The translations under genes were made by a program, and so were the position numbers. A stretch of DNA of 64,000 nucleotides from Prostheceraeus crozeri. Taxonomy: Eukaryota > Platyhelminthes > Polycladida > Euryleptidae. The DNA lies in NCBI GenBank assembly GCA_907163375.1, contig CAJQUW010012537.1, positions 1-64,000 of the forward strand, written 5' to 3'. Shown here in pieces: positions 49,687 through 57,978 of this stretch. Under the pieces are notes generated by a model that worked only from the letters and a program-made list of their open reading frames with translations, was not told where the DNA came from and made no database searches. Numbering within the stretch: the stretch's first letter is position 1; the number at the start of each line of letters is the position of its first letter.

Positions 49687-50500
49687 TGAAGTGCTTCCAA
49701 ATGAAAGCGATAGATTACTAATAATTGTTGAGAAAATTGAAGTGAATAGCTTCGTAATGCAGTTATTTTGAAATGGAGATGACAAGTCTTTGCCTTTTTA
49801 TATGGATTTTGCGTATAGGCTACATGCATGAATCCCTTATTCTATTTGAATTGCAATTACATGGTGATGAAAAAGGTTGATATTTTTAGATTTGATAAAT
49901 AGTCCAGCAGCCAGAACGAGTTTCCGAAGGGTACGAGGACGAAAGTGACACTTTCACAGAATGATGTACATACTAGGCCTACTACGAATCTGCGCGTCTG
50001 CCGAGTTCTAGTTGATTCTTCTTCCTGTCGGACACGAACAAAGAAAAACATATGTCAATCCAGTGGTACGCAGATTGAAATTCTTGGCTAAAATGATATT
50101 GTTCTATGTGTTCTCCTGTTAAGTGAAAAATACTAAGTCAGAGCCATACTTATCGGCACAATACCCATGTCTTCAGGTCATTTCTAATCATCTTCTGGAA
50201 CATTTTTCTATGAAGCTGCGCACATTCAGATTATGCAAGCCTCCTAATGTCGGCAAACACAAGCATTTAGACCAATTTTATACACATTTAACCACATTCT
50301 CGATGCATCGACGATCCGATTGATAATATCACTTACACATGATAGGAAATGCCCTGAAGACATATTATGTCATAAAGTATGACTTTAGACTTAACACCTC
50401 TCACTTAACAGATGTATTTTTTTATCAGCAACAATACATTTGTTTACAAAATGCCTAGAAGTCAAAGATATAAGTAGTGAAAACTGTGCCCTACTTGCCA

Positions 50501-50690
50501 CGGATAGGTACATGGATAGGTACATGTAAAGTTTAGTGTTATCAATAGGTACATGGATAGCTACATGTAAAGTTTAGTGTTGTCAATAGGAACATGGATA
50601 GGTACATGGATAGGTACATGGATAGGTACATGTATACTTTAGTTATCGATAGGCACATGGATAGGTACATGTATAATTCAGTGTTATCAA
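50501..50690. repeat. 12-bp GGTACATGGATA tandem repeat array
   Basis: Repeated GGTACATGGATA units, alternating with two to three copies of a longer unit ending GTAAAGTTTAGTGTTATCAATA. It lies between the 460-aa gene and the UBA-RING gene. Confidence 0.85.
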
Positions 50691-50923
50691 TAGGAACTTG
50701 TATGAGATCTGTTTTACTGGATAGGTACATGTGTTTGGTACACTGTGTTTCGGAACGTCTATGATCGAACTTGTGTGGTTTGGTTCTGAGCACTTGGGTA
50801 CGTACCGATAGACGTCCGTTGTTTGATTTTGAATGGGTTTGCTCAATTGCGACTATTGTGACTATTGCAACCATTGTAATCAAGATGACACATTGATTTT
50901 CCTTTTACGTAGACAAACTATGC

Positions 50924-50930
50924 TATAAAT
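50924..50930 (+). promoter_or_regulatory. TATA-like box before UBA-RING gene
   Basis: TATAAAT lies 34 nt before the ATG at 50958, a plausible core promoter position for a short-leader viral-type transcript. Confidence 0.35.
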
Positions 50931-50957
50931 ATGAGATAGTTTTTGATAACTTACATA

Positions 50958-51455
50958 ATGATGACTAGTATCCCAACGTCGTGGGTTGTCGCAAGAGACC
51001 TTGGATATTCGTTCAAAGCCATAGAAACTGTAACAAATCTCAGTGAAAATATCAACGCTGGTGATTTAGTTGATCGACTAATGGATCTAGATGAGCATGC
51101 TATGAATCACAATTTGGATCGTAGGTGGATAGAGGATTTCTCCATGCTACACTGCAATGATAGTGAAATTAGGAGGATCAAATTGGAACGATATGGAAAG
51201 AAGGAGACATCTGACAGTGTTTTAATAAAAAGTTCTCCCAATAAAAGTGACTTCAGAAGGAAATTAGAACAAGAGACATTTAAATTATTATGTGAACGGA
51301 ACTGCGTTAAATGTTTTAAACAGGAACGATCACTTCTCTTTTTGCCATGTTCTCATAGCGTTATGTGTTCTACATGTTATGTACCCTTTGAAACTTCATC
51401 TTGTCCCCTTTGCGATGAAGAAATATCTTCAACAGTCACTGTATATCGTTCATGA
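50958..51455 (+). CDS. UBA-RING protein resembling the C-terminus of IAPs
   Basis: A 165-aa protein; ATG at 50958, with a second in-frame ATG immediately after it. The C-terminus is a RING finger of IAP type: C116-x2-C119, LLFLPC131-S-H133, C137-x2-C140 and C149-P-L-C152, ending in TVTVYRS, closely paralleling the terminal RING of XIAP/cIAP proteins. Residues about 8-45 (ARDLGYSFKAIETVTNL..LVDRLMDLD) resemble a UBA domain, which precedes the RING in cellular IAPs. No BIR domain is present. A role as ubiquitin ligase acting on host cell-death or signalling factors is inferred. It sits at the left edge of the Polinton core, where accessory genes are usual. Confidence 0.75.
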   Translation: MMTSIPTSWVVARDLGYSFKAIETVTNLSENINAGDLVDRLMDLDEHAMNHNLDRRWIEDFSMLHCNDSEIRRIKLERYGKKETSDSVLIKSSPNKSDFRRKLEQETFKLLCERNCVKCFKQERSLLFLPCSHSVMCSTCYVPFETSSCPLCDEEISSTVTVYRS

Positions 51456-51499
51456 TGAGTCATCATGCAGGTCTGTGATTGGTCACTATTGTGTCTTTG

Positions 51500-51520
51500 T
51501 GTGACTTTTCTATATAAGGA
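51500..51520 (+). promoter_or_regulatory. Promoter-like: TGTGACTT plus TATATAAGG
   Basis: TGTGACTT (51500-51507) directly precedes TATATAAGGA (51511-51520), about 50 nt before the ATG at 51566. An inverted CCAAT (GATTGGTCA) and TGAGTCAT (51456-51463) lie further upstream. TGTGACTT recurs before the penton and pX-like genes. Confidence 0.5.
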
Positions 51521-51565
51521 GGACATTGTACCGTTCTATTTCAAGCATAATTTGAGGCTAATACA

Positions 51566-52189
51566 ATGTCAATCAGCATGTCGTTCACTACCAACATTCC
51601 CATTTCAATAATTTACCGAAGTCAACTCTTCACGGGCAATATATTTTATTCTGCCGTGAATATAACTGGCTATAAAGCGGATTTGGTGGATCTGATGGAG
51701 GAAATAGTGAAGTATTTCCGCTGCGGAGAGGACGTTGTGGTGCAGAGAATGCTAATGAGAGTCGTGAACAACGCTCTTACACGAGTTGCAAGATTCTGGC
51801 TCAACGAAGTATTTCGCCCACTATCTCAAACGGAGATTGTACCGGAATACTCTCGCTGTTGGTGCAGCAGTATCCAACGGAAACTCAACACATGTCTCCA
51901 TGACATTATCACCTCCAGCTACTATGATGAGAAGGGTGAGAAGTGCAAACTGGACTTGTTCAGTGGACCGCCATCAGTAAGCATCAATGTGGCTGCTCAA
52001 GGACATTCTGAGGTGATCAGTTTGCGGGCATACTATGCCAATATTTTAAAGACTTTCCATTTAAAGCCTTGCTGTATGTGCTGTCCTATTTCAAAACATC
52101 TAATGAAAGACATTGAGCAGCTCATAACTGCTACAAATGAGACTCTAGCCGATGTGAGTGTATATCAGTTTCCCTCTACAACTTGCTAA
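51566..52189 (+). CDS. Unrecognised 207-aa Polinton-region protein
   Basis: I do not recognise a family. The frame is clean from an ATG preceded by GGCTAATACA, a leader also seen before the capsid gene. The protein is mixed alpha/beta in composition and has a cysteine cluster near residues 163-172 (KPCCMCCPISKH). There is no signal peptide or obvious membrane segment. It has its own TATA-type promoter and lies between the UBA-RING gene and the basic Gly-Gly protein. Confidence 0.6.
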   Translation: MSISMSFTTNIPISIIYRSQLFTGNIFYSAVNITGYKADLVDLMEEIVKYFRCGEDVVVQRMLMRVVNNALTRVARFWLNEVFRPLSQTEIVPEYSRCWCSSIQRKLNTCLHDIITSSYYDEKGEKCKLDLFSGPPSVSINVAAQGHSEVISLRAYYANILKTFHLKPCCMCCPISKHLMKDIEQLITATNETLADVSVYQFPSTTC

Positions 52190-52315
52190 GTGTTTTATGT
52201 AATTTTATACGTACCAGCAACAAACTCTGTGAATGCTTGTAAACTTTTGTATATAATGTTGTAAGTACTAAGCAAAAATTGTAATTGTATTATCTATTTC
52301 CATATTAGAATAAAA

Positions 52316-52708
52316 ATGTCTGTAAAACGGAAGGCATCTTCTCGTCAATCGAAACGGTCCTTCAAACCTTCAAGTCAGTTTAAAAAGGCGTTGCGAAAGT
52401 TAAACAGGATACATGATAATAAGAAGAAGTGTAAATTGATTCAAAATTCAAGTGATGATTTCATTCGTGATTTAGCTTTTGCAATACACAAATGTCTACC
52501 TATTTACAAGCCTCTGTTGAATGCTGGCTCTTTGAATAGCATAAAAAAGTTTTCAAATCCAAGGAGTAGTGATAAGAAAAGGCGAAACTTAATTCAGCGC
52601 GGTGGTGGTGGGTTTCTAAGTATGTTAAATGATATTGGAAACAGTATTAATGGTGTAATCAATAGTCCGCTTGGAAGGATTGCAGCAACTGCTGCAATGT
52701 TAATATAA
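52316..52708 (+). CDS. Small basic Polinton protein with Gly-Gly maturation-like site
   Basis: A 130-aa protein. The N-terminal two thirds are very basic (KRKASSRQSKRSFK and later SDKKRRNLIQ). This is followed by a glycine run QRGGGGFLSML and a hydrophobic C-terminus (INSPLGRIAATAAMLI). Small basic proteins with a G-G-[FL] step and hydrophobic tail are common in Polintons and recall adenovirus minor core or pVI-type proteins. The glycine site resembles adenain cleavage consensus (hydrophobic-x-G-G/x-G), which suits the protease encoded at 59752. DNA binding and membrane interaction are inferences. Confidence 0.65.
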   Translation: MSVKRKASSRQSKRSFKPSSQFKKALRKLNRIHDNKKKCKLIQNSSDDFIRDLAFAIHKCLPIYKPLLNAGSLNSIKKFSNPRSSDKKRRNLIQRGGGGFLSMLNDIGNSINGVINSPLGRIAATAAMLI

Positions 52709-52749
52709 GGTTAGCGAATCATAAAGTGACACGTCATCACTTTGATTGA

Positions 52750-52775
52750 TGAGTCATATATAGGTGTATATAAGG
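52750..52775 (+). promoter_or_regulatory. Promoter-like: TGAGTCAT plus TATATAAGG
   Basis: TGAGTCAT (AP-1-like, 52750-52757) is followed by ATATAGG and GTATATAAGG, about 85-95 nt before the ATG at 52860. The TGAGTCAT-then-TATATAAGG order matches the region before the 51566 gene. Confidence 0.5.
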
Positions 52776-52859
52776 AAGACGCTTTAATGATATTTTACCA
52801 CTTTCAAGTGACAATTCATTTGCGCTGGTTGAAAGCTCCGAATTAGTACTTGTTGAAAC

Positions 52860-53594
52860 ATGACTCAGAAAATGTATACAATCAGAGAGGAAGGTGACGC
52901 TTTTGAGCAAGATCTCTTGAAGCTTCGTCCGACACGAAAGGTGCAAGGGATTGGAAATACGTTCTACTTTCAAACCTTGAATTATGGTGATGATGGCTTT
53001 TATCTTCAAGTTCCATTCTTCCACAGTAATGGTATGTCTACATCAGGGTATAGCAATATGAGACAAATGCGAGTGACTTTTCCAAAATGGCAACAGGTGA
53101 TTCTTAAAACTATTGACTCTTTCGCGAAAGAATGTGTTGAGCTGCCTGAAAGTGCTCCCACTCATTGGAGAAAGGCATTAGAGGAAGGAGTTGGTTATAA
53201 GGAATTGCCGGAATTCGATACACTGTTTTTAAAACTATCTGATCATTTTCAAGCATTCGATCTCTTTACAAACGCGATGGAATGTGAGGATCTCAAACGG
53301 GGCCGCTATATGGGCTTAGTTCACGTTACCGGACTTTATATTGGCTCACATGGTTCGACTGGTAAAGTCGCATCTTTACAAATGAAGGTTCTTCAACTAG
53401 TCTATGAACCACTACCAATTGATAAATGTTTAATTAACATTGATAAGACTGCTTCAAGTGATGGGAAGGAAGAGAGCAAAAAGCGAGGTCGGAAATCTAA
53501 AGATGGGAATCCTAAATTGAAGTTGAAGCGCCAAGATGCTGACTTGAAAACTTTCTATAATCCTAATTGTGATGAGGAAACACAAATGTTTTAA
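52860..53594 (+). CDS. Possible single-stranded DNA-binding protein
   Basis: A 244-aa protein that I place only tentatively. Residues about 143-178 (GRYMGLVHVTGLYIGSHG..VASLQMKVLQLVYEPL) look like the beta strands of an OB-fold. They are followed by a Lys/Arg-rich linker (KKRGRKSKDGNPKLKLKRQ) and an acidic tail ending CDEETQMF, similar to the acidic tail with terminal Phe of bacterial and phage SSBs. A dedicated SSB would fit protein-primed replication by PolB. A conserved Polinton protein of unknown function is the alternative. An AATAAA follows at 53649. Confidence 0.5.
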   Translation: MTQKMYTIREEGDAFEQDLLKLRPTRKVQGIGNTFYFQTLNYGDDGFYLQVPFFHSNGMSTSGYSNMRQMRVTFPKWQQVILKTIDSFAKECVELPESAPTHWRKALEEGVGYKELPEFDTLFLKLSDHFQAFDLFTNAMECEDLKRGRYMGLVHVTGLYIGSHGSTGKVASLQMKVLQLVYEPLPIDKCLINIDKTASSDGKEESKKRGRKSKDGNPKLKLKRQDADLKTFYNPNCDEETQMF

Positions 53595-53648
53595 TTTGTA
53601 AATGTTTTAATTTGTAAATGTAACTTGAAAGTTTCTATTCTGAATGTA

Positions 53649-53654
53649 AATAAA
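53649..53654 (+). terminator. Polyadenylation signal after 244-aa gene
   Basis: AATAAA 55 nt after the stop codon and before the ATPase gene. Confidence 0.55.
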
Positions 53655-53735
53655 CTTGATCTGGAACAGGTGTCTGTTTTGTTGTTCTAAGCAAAATTAG
53701 CGGGATGATGAGTTTAATGTTAATGGAATTATAAG

Positions 53736-54371
53736 ATGACAGATTTTCGTCTATTCACTGATCGCACAATGTGTGTCGCTGGACCAAGTCAGTCCGGTAA
53801 AATTACATTTGTAACTGAATTGCTACAATATAGAAATGAAATGTTTAACAAGGAAATTAAGAGAGTCAAATGGTATTATGGAATATTTCAACCACAACTA
53901 CATTCTGCACTTCGCCAGAAAGGTTATGAGGTGAAGCAAGGGTTGCCATCAACTGAGGATATCAAAGCAGGTGACTTACTAGTATTAGATGATCTATTAC
54001 GAGAAAGCAAATCTTCAAAGGATGTAACTGAAATGTTCATTCAAACTGCACATCATAGGGAAGCTTTTATTATCTACATCACCCAAAACATCTTCGATGG
54101 AGGGAAAGAGCAAAGAACTAGAAGTTTGAATACACATTATTTGGCAATATTTAAAAATCCAAGAGATAGCAGTCAGATACATCATCTCAGTAGACAGATA
54201 TTACCTCAACAACCTAAAGTACTTTCAAAAATATATGAAGATGTAACAAAGAAACCACATGGTTATCTATTTATTGATCTAACCCAGGAATGTCCGGAAC
54301 GACTTCGATTTCGAACAAATATCATACCTAATTTCGCTGAACCAATGACAGTTTTCTCGGTTCACAGTTAG
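53736..54371 (+). CDS. Packaging ATPase (FtsK/HerA type) with altered Walker A
   Basis: A 211-aa ATPase that in Polintons and related viruses pumps DNA into the capsid. Walker A is at residues 16-23 (GPSQSGKI) and Walker B at about 81-86 (LLVLDD), followed by FIQTAHHREAFIIYITQNIF, the arginine/sensor region of this family, and FKNPRDSSQ. Length and order are normal. The residue after the P-loop lysine should be Thr or Ser to hold magnesium; here it is Ile23 (codon ATT), with Thr24 next. One base change from ACT would explain it. The start at 53736 is the first ATG. Confidence 0.88.
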   Translation: MTDFRLFTDRTMCVAGPSQSGKITFVTELLQYRNEMFNKEIKRVKWYYGIFQPQLHSALRQKGYEVKQGLPSTEDIKAGDLLVLDDLLRESKSSKDVTEMFIQTAHHREAFIIYITQNIFDGGKEQRTRSLNTHYLAIFKNPRDSSQIHHLSRQILPQQPKVLSKIYEDVTKKPHGYLFIDLTQECPERLRFRTNIIPNFAEPMTVFSVHS

Positions 54372-54410
54372 TTTTAAGCAATGTACTTTGTTGCCTTATT
54401 ATTTTCAAAC

Positions 54411-55061
54411 ATGTCGTATTCAAAGATGGTAGTCATTCCTCAAGAGGAGTATGTACAATTGACTACATTACAAAGTGCACAGGAAGTCAAAAATATAGAT
54501 CAACCTATTACGAATCAACTTAAGGAACTATCACAAAAGGATATGGAAATTCAGAAGATTAAGGATCCCTATCGACGAATGCAGTTAGCAGCTGAAAACA
54601 TTGACGAGAGGTGACAGATTCGTGACAAGTTGCGACGATTTATAACCTTGTCAACACCTCGACCATATCGTGTGCGCGCTGAGCGATTATTTGACTTCAT
54701 TGATCCACATGTGAAGTTCAATGAGAGAGGGGAGATAATAGATGAAACAACTGGCGATGTTATCAGAAATAGTCTCATAGATGACCTTCTACAATATGCT
54801 GTCAGAGATGTAAGGCGAAAACTAGGAGCACCACAAGGGTGGACATATTTTCAGAAAATTTTATCTGATCAAAATGTACCTCACAATATTATTGGAGGAC
54901 CGACTGTGAATGAATTGGATAAGGGTCACTTACAAGATGGATCAAAGAGTAAAACACCCACGATGGCGGTCAAGCGAGAGCTTGCAGATCCCGATGATCT
55001 GCAACCAAAAAGAGCTACTAGGCGCTCAATGCGTGTTGCGAAGGAGTATAGTAAATATTAA
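54411..55061 (+). pseudogene. Conserved Polinton protein of unknown function, in-frame stop
   Basis: The likely start is the ATG at 54411 (MSYSKMVVIPQEEYVQL); an earlier in-frame ATG at 54381 is less typical. The frame is interrupted by TGA at 54612-54614 and continues open in the same frame to 55061 with RPYRVRAERLFDFIDPHVKF and DLLQYAVRDVRRKLGAP. I recognise these segments as one protein widespread in animal Polintons, usually beside the ATPase or integrase, with no known activity. The C-terminus is basic (PKRATRRSMRVAKEYSKY). Read-through is possible but simple decay is more likely. Confidence 0.75.
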
Positions 55062-55228
55062 GCAAATATGAATTAAGCCTTGCCTCTCTCATATTATGTC
55101 GTTACAAAAATTTTGCTGTTGTTTGAAATCTGCGCTCGAAGGCAAAGGAGAAGAGGGCATAGAGGTTGATATCAATTGTGTTAGCAGTTGCTGTGCGAGT
55201 AATACGCGTGCAAATCAGAACAAAGACG

Positions 55229-56317
55229 ATGAGTACAGCAGTGAAACTCAGAAAGATTTATTACGACTTAAATCATCCCGCAAGTTTCAGTCGTCCGGAG
55301 GTTCTAGCTCGTGCAGCAGGTGTGGGAATAGAGAAAGTCAAGAAGTGGTTGAGGAGTCAACCGACTTACACTCTTCACAAAAATGCGAGAAAGCGGTTTC
55401 CAACAAGAAAATATGTTGTTAACAATATAGATAGTCAATGGCAAGCGGACTTGGCTGACATGCAACAGATATCACAGTACAATGATGGCTATAAATACAT
55501 CTTAACCGTAATAGATATTTTATCTCGCTATGCTTGGGCACGTGCGCTGAAATCTAAACGAGGACCAGAAGTTGAAGCGGCTTTTCAGAGCATTTTCGAT
55601 GAGGGGCGTGTTCCGCAAAGAATACAGACCGATCAAGGGAAGGAATTCGAAAACTCTCATGTTCGAAGTCTCCTTAAAAGTCATAATGTGGAATTGTTTA
55701 GTGTCAAAAGTGCTTATAAAGCTGCCATGGTTGAGAGGTTCAATCGCACACTGAAGACAAAAATATGGCGCTATTTCACTGCAAAAAATACACATGTTTG
55801 GGTAGGTGAGCTGCAGAAATTTGTTAAGAATTACAATGAAAGCTACCATCGAATCATTAAGATGAAACCAGTTGATGTTACCCCAGATAATGCGATGGAT
55901 GTATGGCTTCGATTGTATGATAAGAAAGCGAAAAACATTTCCAATGAAAAGAAAATTAATGTTGGTGATAGAGTTCGGATTTCAAAGGTTAAGTCTACAT
56001 TTGAGAAGGGGTATCTACCTAATTGGACTGAAGAAGAGTTTTTTGTGGATGAAGTAAATACAAAATTTAGACCCACCATGTATAAATTAATAGATTACCA
56101 TGGCAATCCAATTGAAGGAAAATTTTACTCTTATGAATTGCAAGTAGTAGACAGAAGTGAAGAGGTGTATATGATTGATAAAATAATTAGGAGGAAAGGT
56201 CATGGCAATCAAAGGAAATATCTAGTTAAATGGAAAGGATATCCTGATTCATTCAATAGCTGGATAACGCATCAGGATCTACGAAATGTGGAGATGGGAG
56301 ACACTCGTAACTTTTAA
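55229..56317 (+). CDS. Polinton integrase (retroviral type) with chromodomain
   Basis: A 362-aa integrase that would join element ends to host DNA. An N-terminal domain (1-65) with LRKIYYDLNHPASFSRPE is followed by the rve core with D74 (WQADL), D135 (IQTDQGKEF) and E169 (MVERFNRTLK), the spacing usual for Polintons. An SH3-like region (GDRVRISKVK) and a chromodomain from about 313 (VYMIDKIIRRK..KYLVKWKGYPDSFNSWI) complete it. The chromodomain could direct insertion to particular chromatin. All catalytic residues are present. The start is the first ATG at 55229; an upstream non-ATG extension is possible. Confidence 0.93.
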   Translation: MSTAVKLRKIYYDLNHPASFSRPEVLARAAGVGIEKVKKWLRSQPTYTLHKNARKRFPTRKYVVNNIDSQWQADLADMQQISQYNDGYKYILTVIDILSRYAWARALKSKRGPEVEAAFQSIFDEGRVPQRIQTDQGKEFENSHVRSLLKSHNVELFSVKSAYKAAMVERFNRTLKTKIWRYFTAKNTHVWVGELQKFVKNYNESYHRIIKMKPVDVTPDNAMDVWLRLYDKKAKNISNEKKINVGDRVRISKVKSTFEKGYLPNWTEEEFFVDEVNTKFRPTMYKLIDYHGNPIEGKFYSYELQVVDRSEEVYMIDKIIRRKGHGNQRKYLVKWKGYPDSFNSWITHQDLRNVEMGDTRNF

Positions 56318-56329
56318 GCTAATATAGCA

Positions 56330-56357
56330 TGTGACTTCTTCCATATATGACTTTAAC
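56330..56357 (+). promoter_or_regulatory. TGTGACTTC motif before penton gene
   Basis: TGTGACTTC (56330-56338) followed by CCATATATG begins 28 nt before the ATG. The same motif followed by CCATAG begins 30 nt before the pX-like gene. GCTAATATA lies just upstream (56318-56326). Confidence 0.4.
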
Positions 56358-57935
56358 ATGTCTACTAACTTCAATATCATTCTTCCAAGCAATAGCAACC
56401 CCAAGATATTCCCAAGTAACAAACCATCTCTATACTCTGTTGAATTCGCTAATCCAATTACTCTGCATGGACCCCATGAAGTTGCTCTAACTGAAATTAC
56501 TTATTACAACGATATCAGTTTGCTAAAGAACAACTATTTTGAATTACATAAAGAAGTGCGAGAGAAGGATGATTGCTTTCGCATATTTCAAAATAGTCTA
56601 CATGGTACATGGGCTTTTCATCATCTAACTTTACATCCTTTTTCAACATCTTTACCATCTGTTCAAAACATGATTAAAATTCAAAATGCATTTGCAACGT
56701 CAACTTTTGATTCTAAGGTTCCCACAATGAGCTTGCAAGATACAGAAAAGGAAATCGGTAGAATGTTTGAACGAATAAATGATCTCTTCAAGCTGACTTT
56801 GAATAAATTCTACAAACCAGTCATAAAGGGGTCAACAAAATTGATGAAGGAAGGGAAGCATGTTCTTCTTGTATTAGGTAAGGATTTGAGTCATACTTTT
56901 GGGTATTCCAGAACAACTTTCTCATCAAGGTATTGGTACAATGGACGTGGGTGGAATTCGGAGAGGAAAGTCACTGATTTTAAATGTAGAATTGTGCCAT
57001 TGTATGCATTACAAAAAAGGAGCATCCGAGTAAAAAATAAATTTGAGGTCATTAGAAGTGTTGAAGACTTTGCAAGAAAGTTTCAAGGATCAGTGCCAGA
57101 AACGTTAATGACTTGTGAATATAAGAAAGAGAAAGTAACTTTATTTACTGTTGAAACGGAGGCAGAATTTATTGTTTTTACTAAAAAGACACCATTGGAA
57201 AAGTCTGAGTCCGCTGTTATTGAATTTGGATCTGAAATGATTGGGATGTTTAAGGGCCTTGAAAGCGCACCTTGGTTGACAGAATTAAATGATACATTCA
57301 AGGTTCAATTGTCCTCTTCTAAACTCAAAGCATCAACAAATGCTTCATGGGATATCCACGTATACAGCGAAGACATATCGGGTGATGAATTGTCTACTTC
57401 CAGTGAACTTGTAAAAAGAGCTAATTTGAACATTGAAAGCTTGAAAACGCCATCTGAATTGTGTACAAAGTTAAATGAGTTTGGTGTAGATTACCTTGAT
57501 GCAGATGAATATCACTTTTCTTATGACCCACATAAGAAACGCATGATTCTAAAGGTAGGGAAGAACTCTCTTATCAAGCTGGATAGCGTGTTAACGACCA
57601 CATTGGGATTCTCAAAATCAACTATTTATGAAGGTACATCAATAGGCGATACAGCCCCATCACTAGAGCGTGATATAAGTAACTTATACGTCTATTGTAA
57701 CATTATTGAATATACAAGGGTTGGCGACATTGAGGCCCCACTTCTGCGCACATTTCCTCTCTCATCCGTAAGGAAGCAACTAATCAATCGAGAATTTTTT
57801 AACACAATGTATCTACCAATCAGCCGAAATTTCATCAATAGAATTGACATATCAATTCATGATGATGCAGGAGAAGTAGTACCGTTCTGTGGTGGTGTTA
57901 CTGTTTTGACCCTACATATTAGGTCACGAGAATAA
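56358..57935 (+). CDS. Penton-base-like minor capsid protein
   Basis: A 525-aa protein, start at ATG 56358. The N-terminus FNIILPSNSNPKIFPSNKPS followed by FANPITLHGPHEVALTEITY, and the C-terminus NLYVYCNIIEYTRVGDIEAP then LLRTFPL and DDAGEVVPFCGGVTVLTLHI, match the penton (vertex) protein of Polintons and adintoviruses, predicted to form a single jelly roll at capsid vertices. The long middle part is divergent. It is uninterrupted and of full family length. It lies between the integrase and the pX-like gene. Confidence 0.85.
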   Translation: MSTNFNIILPSNSNPKIFPSNKPSLYSVEFANPITLHGPHEVALTEITYYNDISLLKNNYFELHKEVREKDDCFRIFQNSLHGTWAFHHLTLHPFSTSLPSVQNMIKIQNAFATSTFDSKVPTMSLQDTEKEIGRMFERINDLFKLTLNKFYKPVIKGSTKLMKEGKHVLLVLGKDLSHTFGYSRTTFSSRYWYNGRGWNSERKVTDFKCRIVPLYALQKRSIRVKNKFEVIRSVEDFARKFQGSVPETLMTCEYKKEKVTLFTVETEAEFIVFTKKTPLEKSESAVIEFGSEMIGMFKGLESAPWLTELNDTFKVQLSSSKLKASTNASWDIHVYSEDISGDELSTSSELVKRANLNIESLKTPSELCTKLNEFGVDYLDADEYHFSYDPHKKRMILKVGKNSLIKLDSVLTTTLGFSKSTIYEGTSIGDTAPSLERDISNLYVYCNIIEYTRVGDIEAPLLRTFPLSSVRKQLINREFFNTMYLPISRNFINRIDISIHDDAGEVVPFCGGVTVLTLHIRSRE

Positions 57936-57948
57936 GGCTTTACGCTAT

Positions 57949-57978
57949 TGTGACTTCCATAGTTATTCAATAGTCATA
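57949..57978 (+). promoter_or_regulatory. TGTGACTTC motif before pX-like gene
   Basis: TGTGACTTCCATAG begins 30 nt before the ATG at 57979, matching position and sequence of the motif upstream of the penton gene. Confidence 0.4.

Larger units (their letters stand above)
49687..50957. other. Intergenic, no gene recognised
   Basis: No supported gene. Holds the 12-bp tandem repeat array at 50501-50690. Confidence 0.5.

Noticed and set aside
49857-50051. 64-codon minus frame in the gap before the UBA-RING gene
   Set aside because: Low-complexity hydrophobic shadow without a start context or family.
55096-55422. Cysteine-rich 108-codon plus-strand frame before the integrase
   Set aside because: It overlaps the first 65 codons of the integrase in another frame, and its cysteines arise from the shifted reading of conserved integrase codons.
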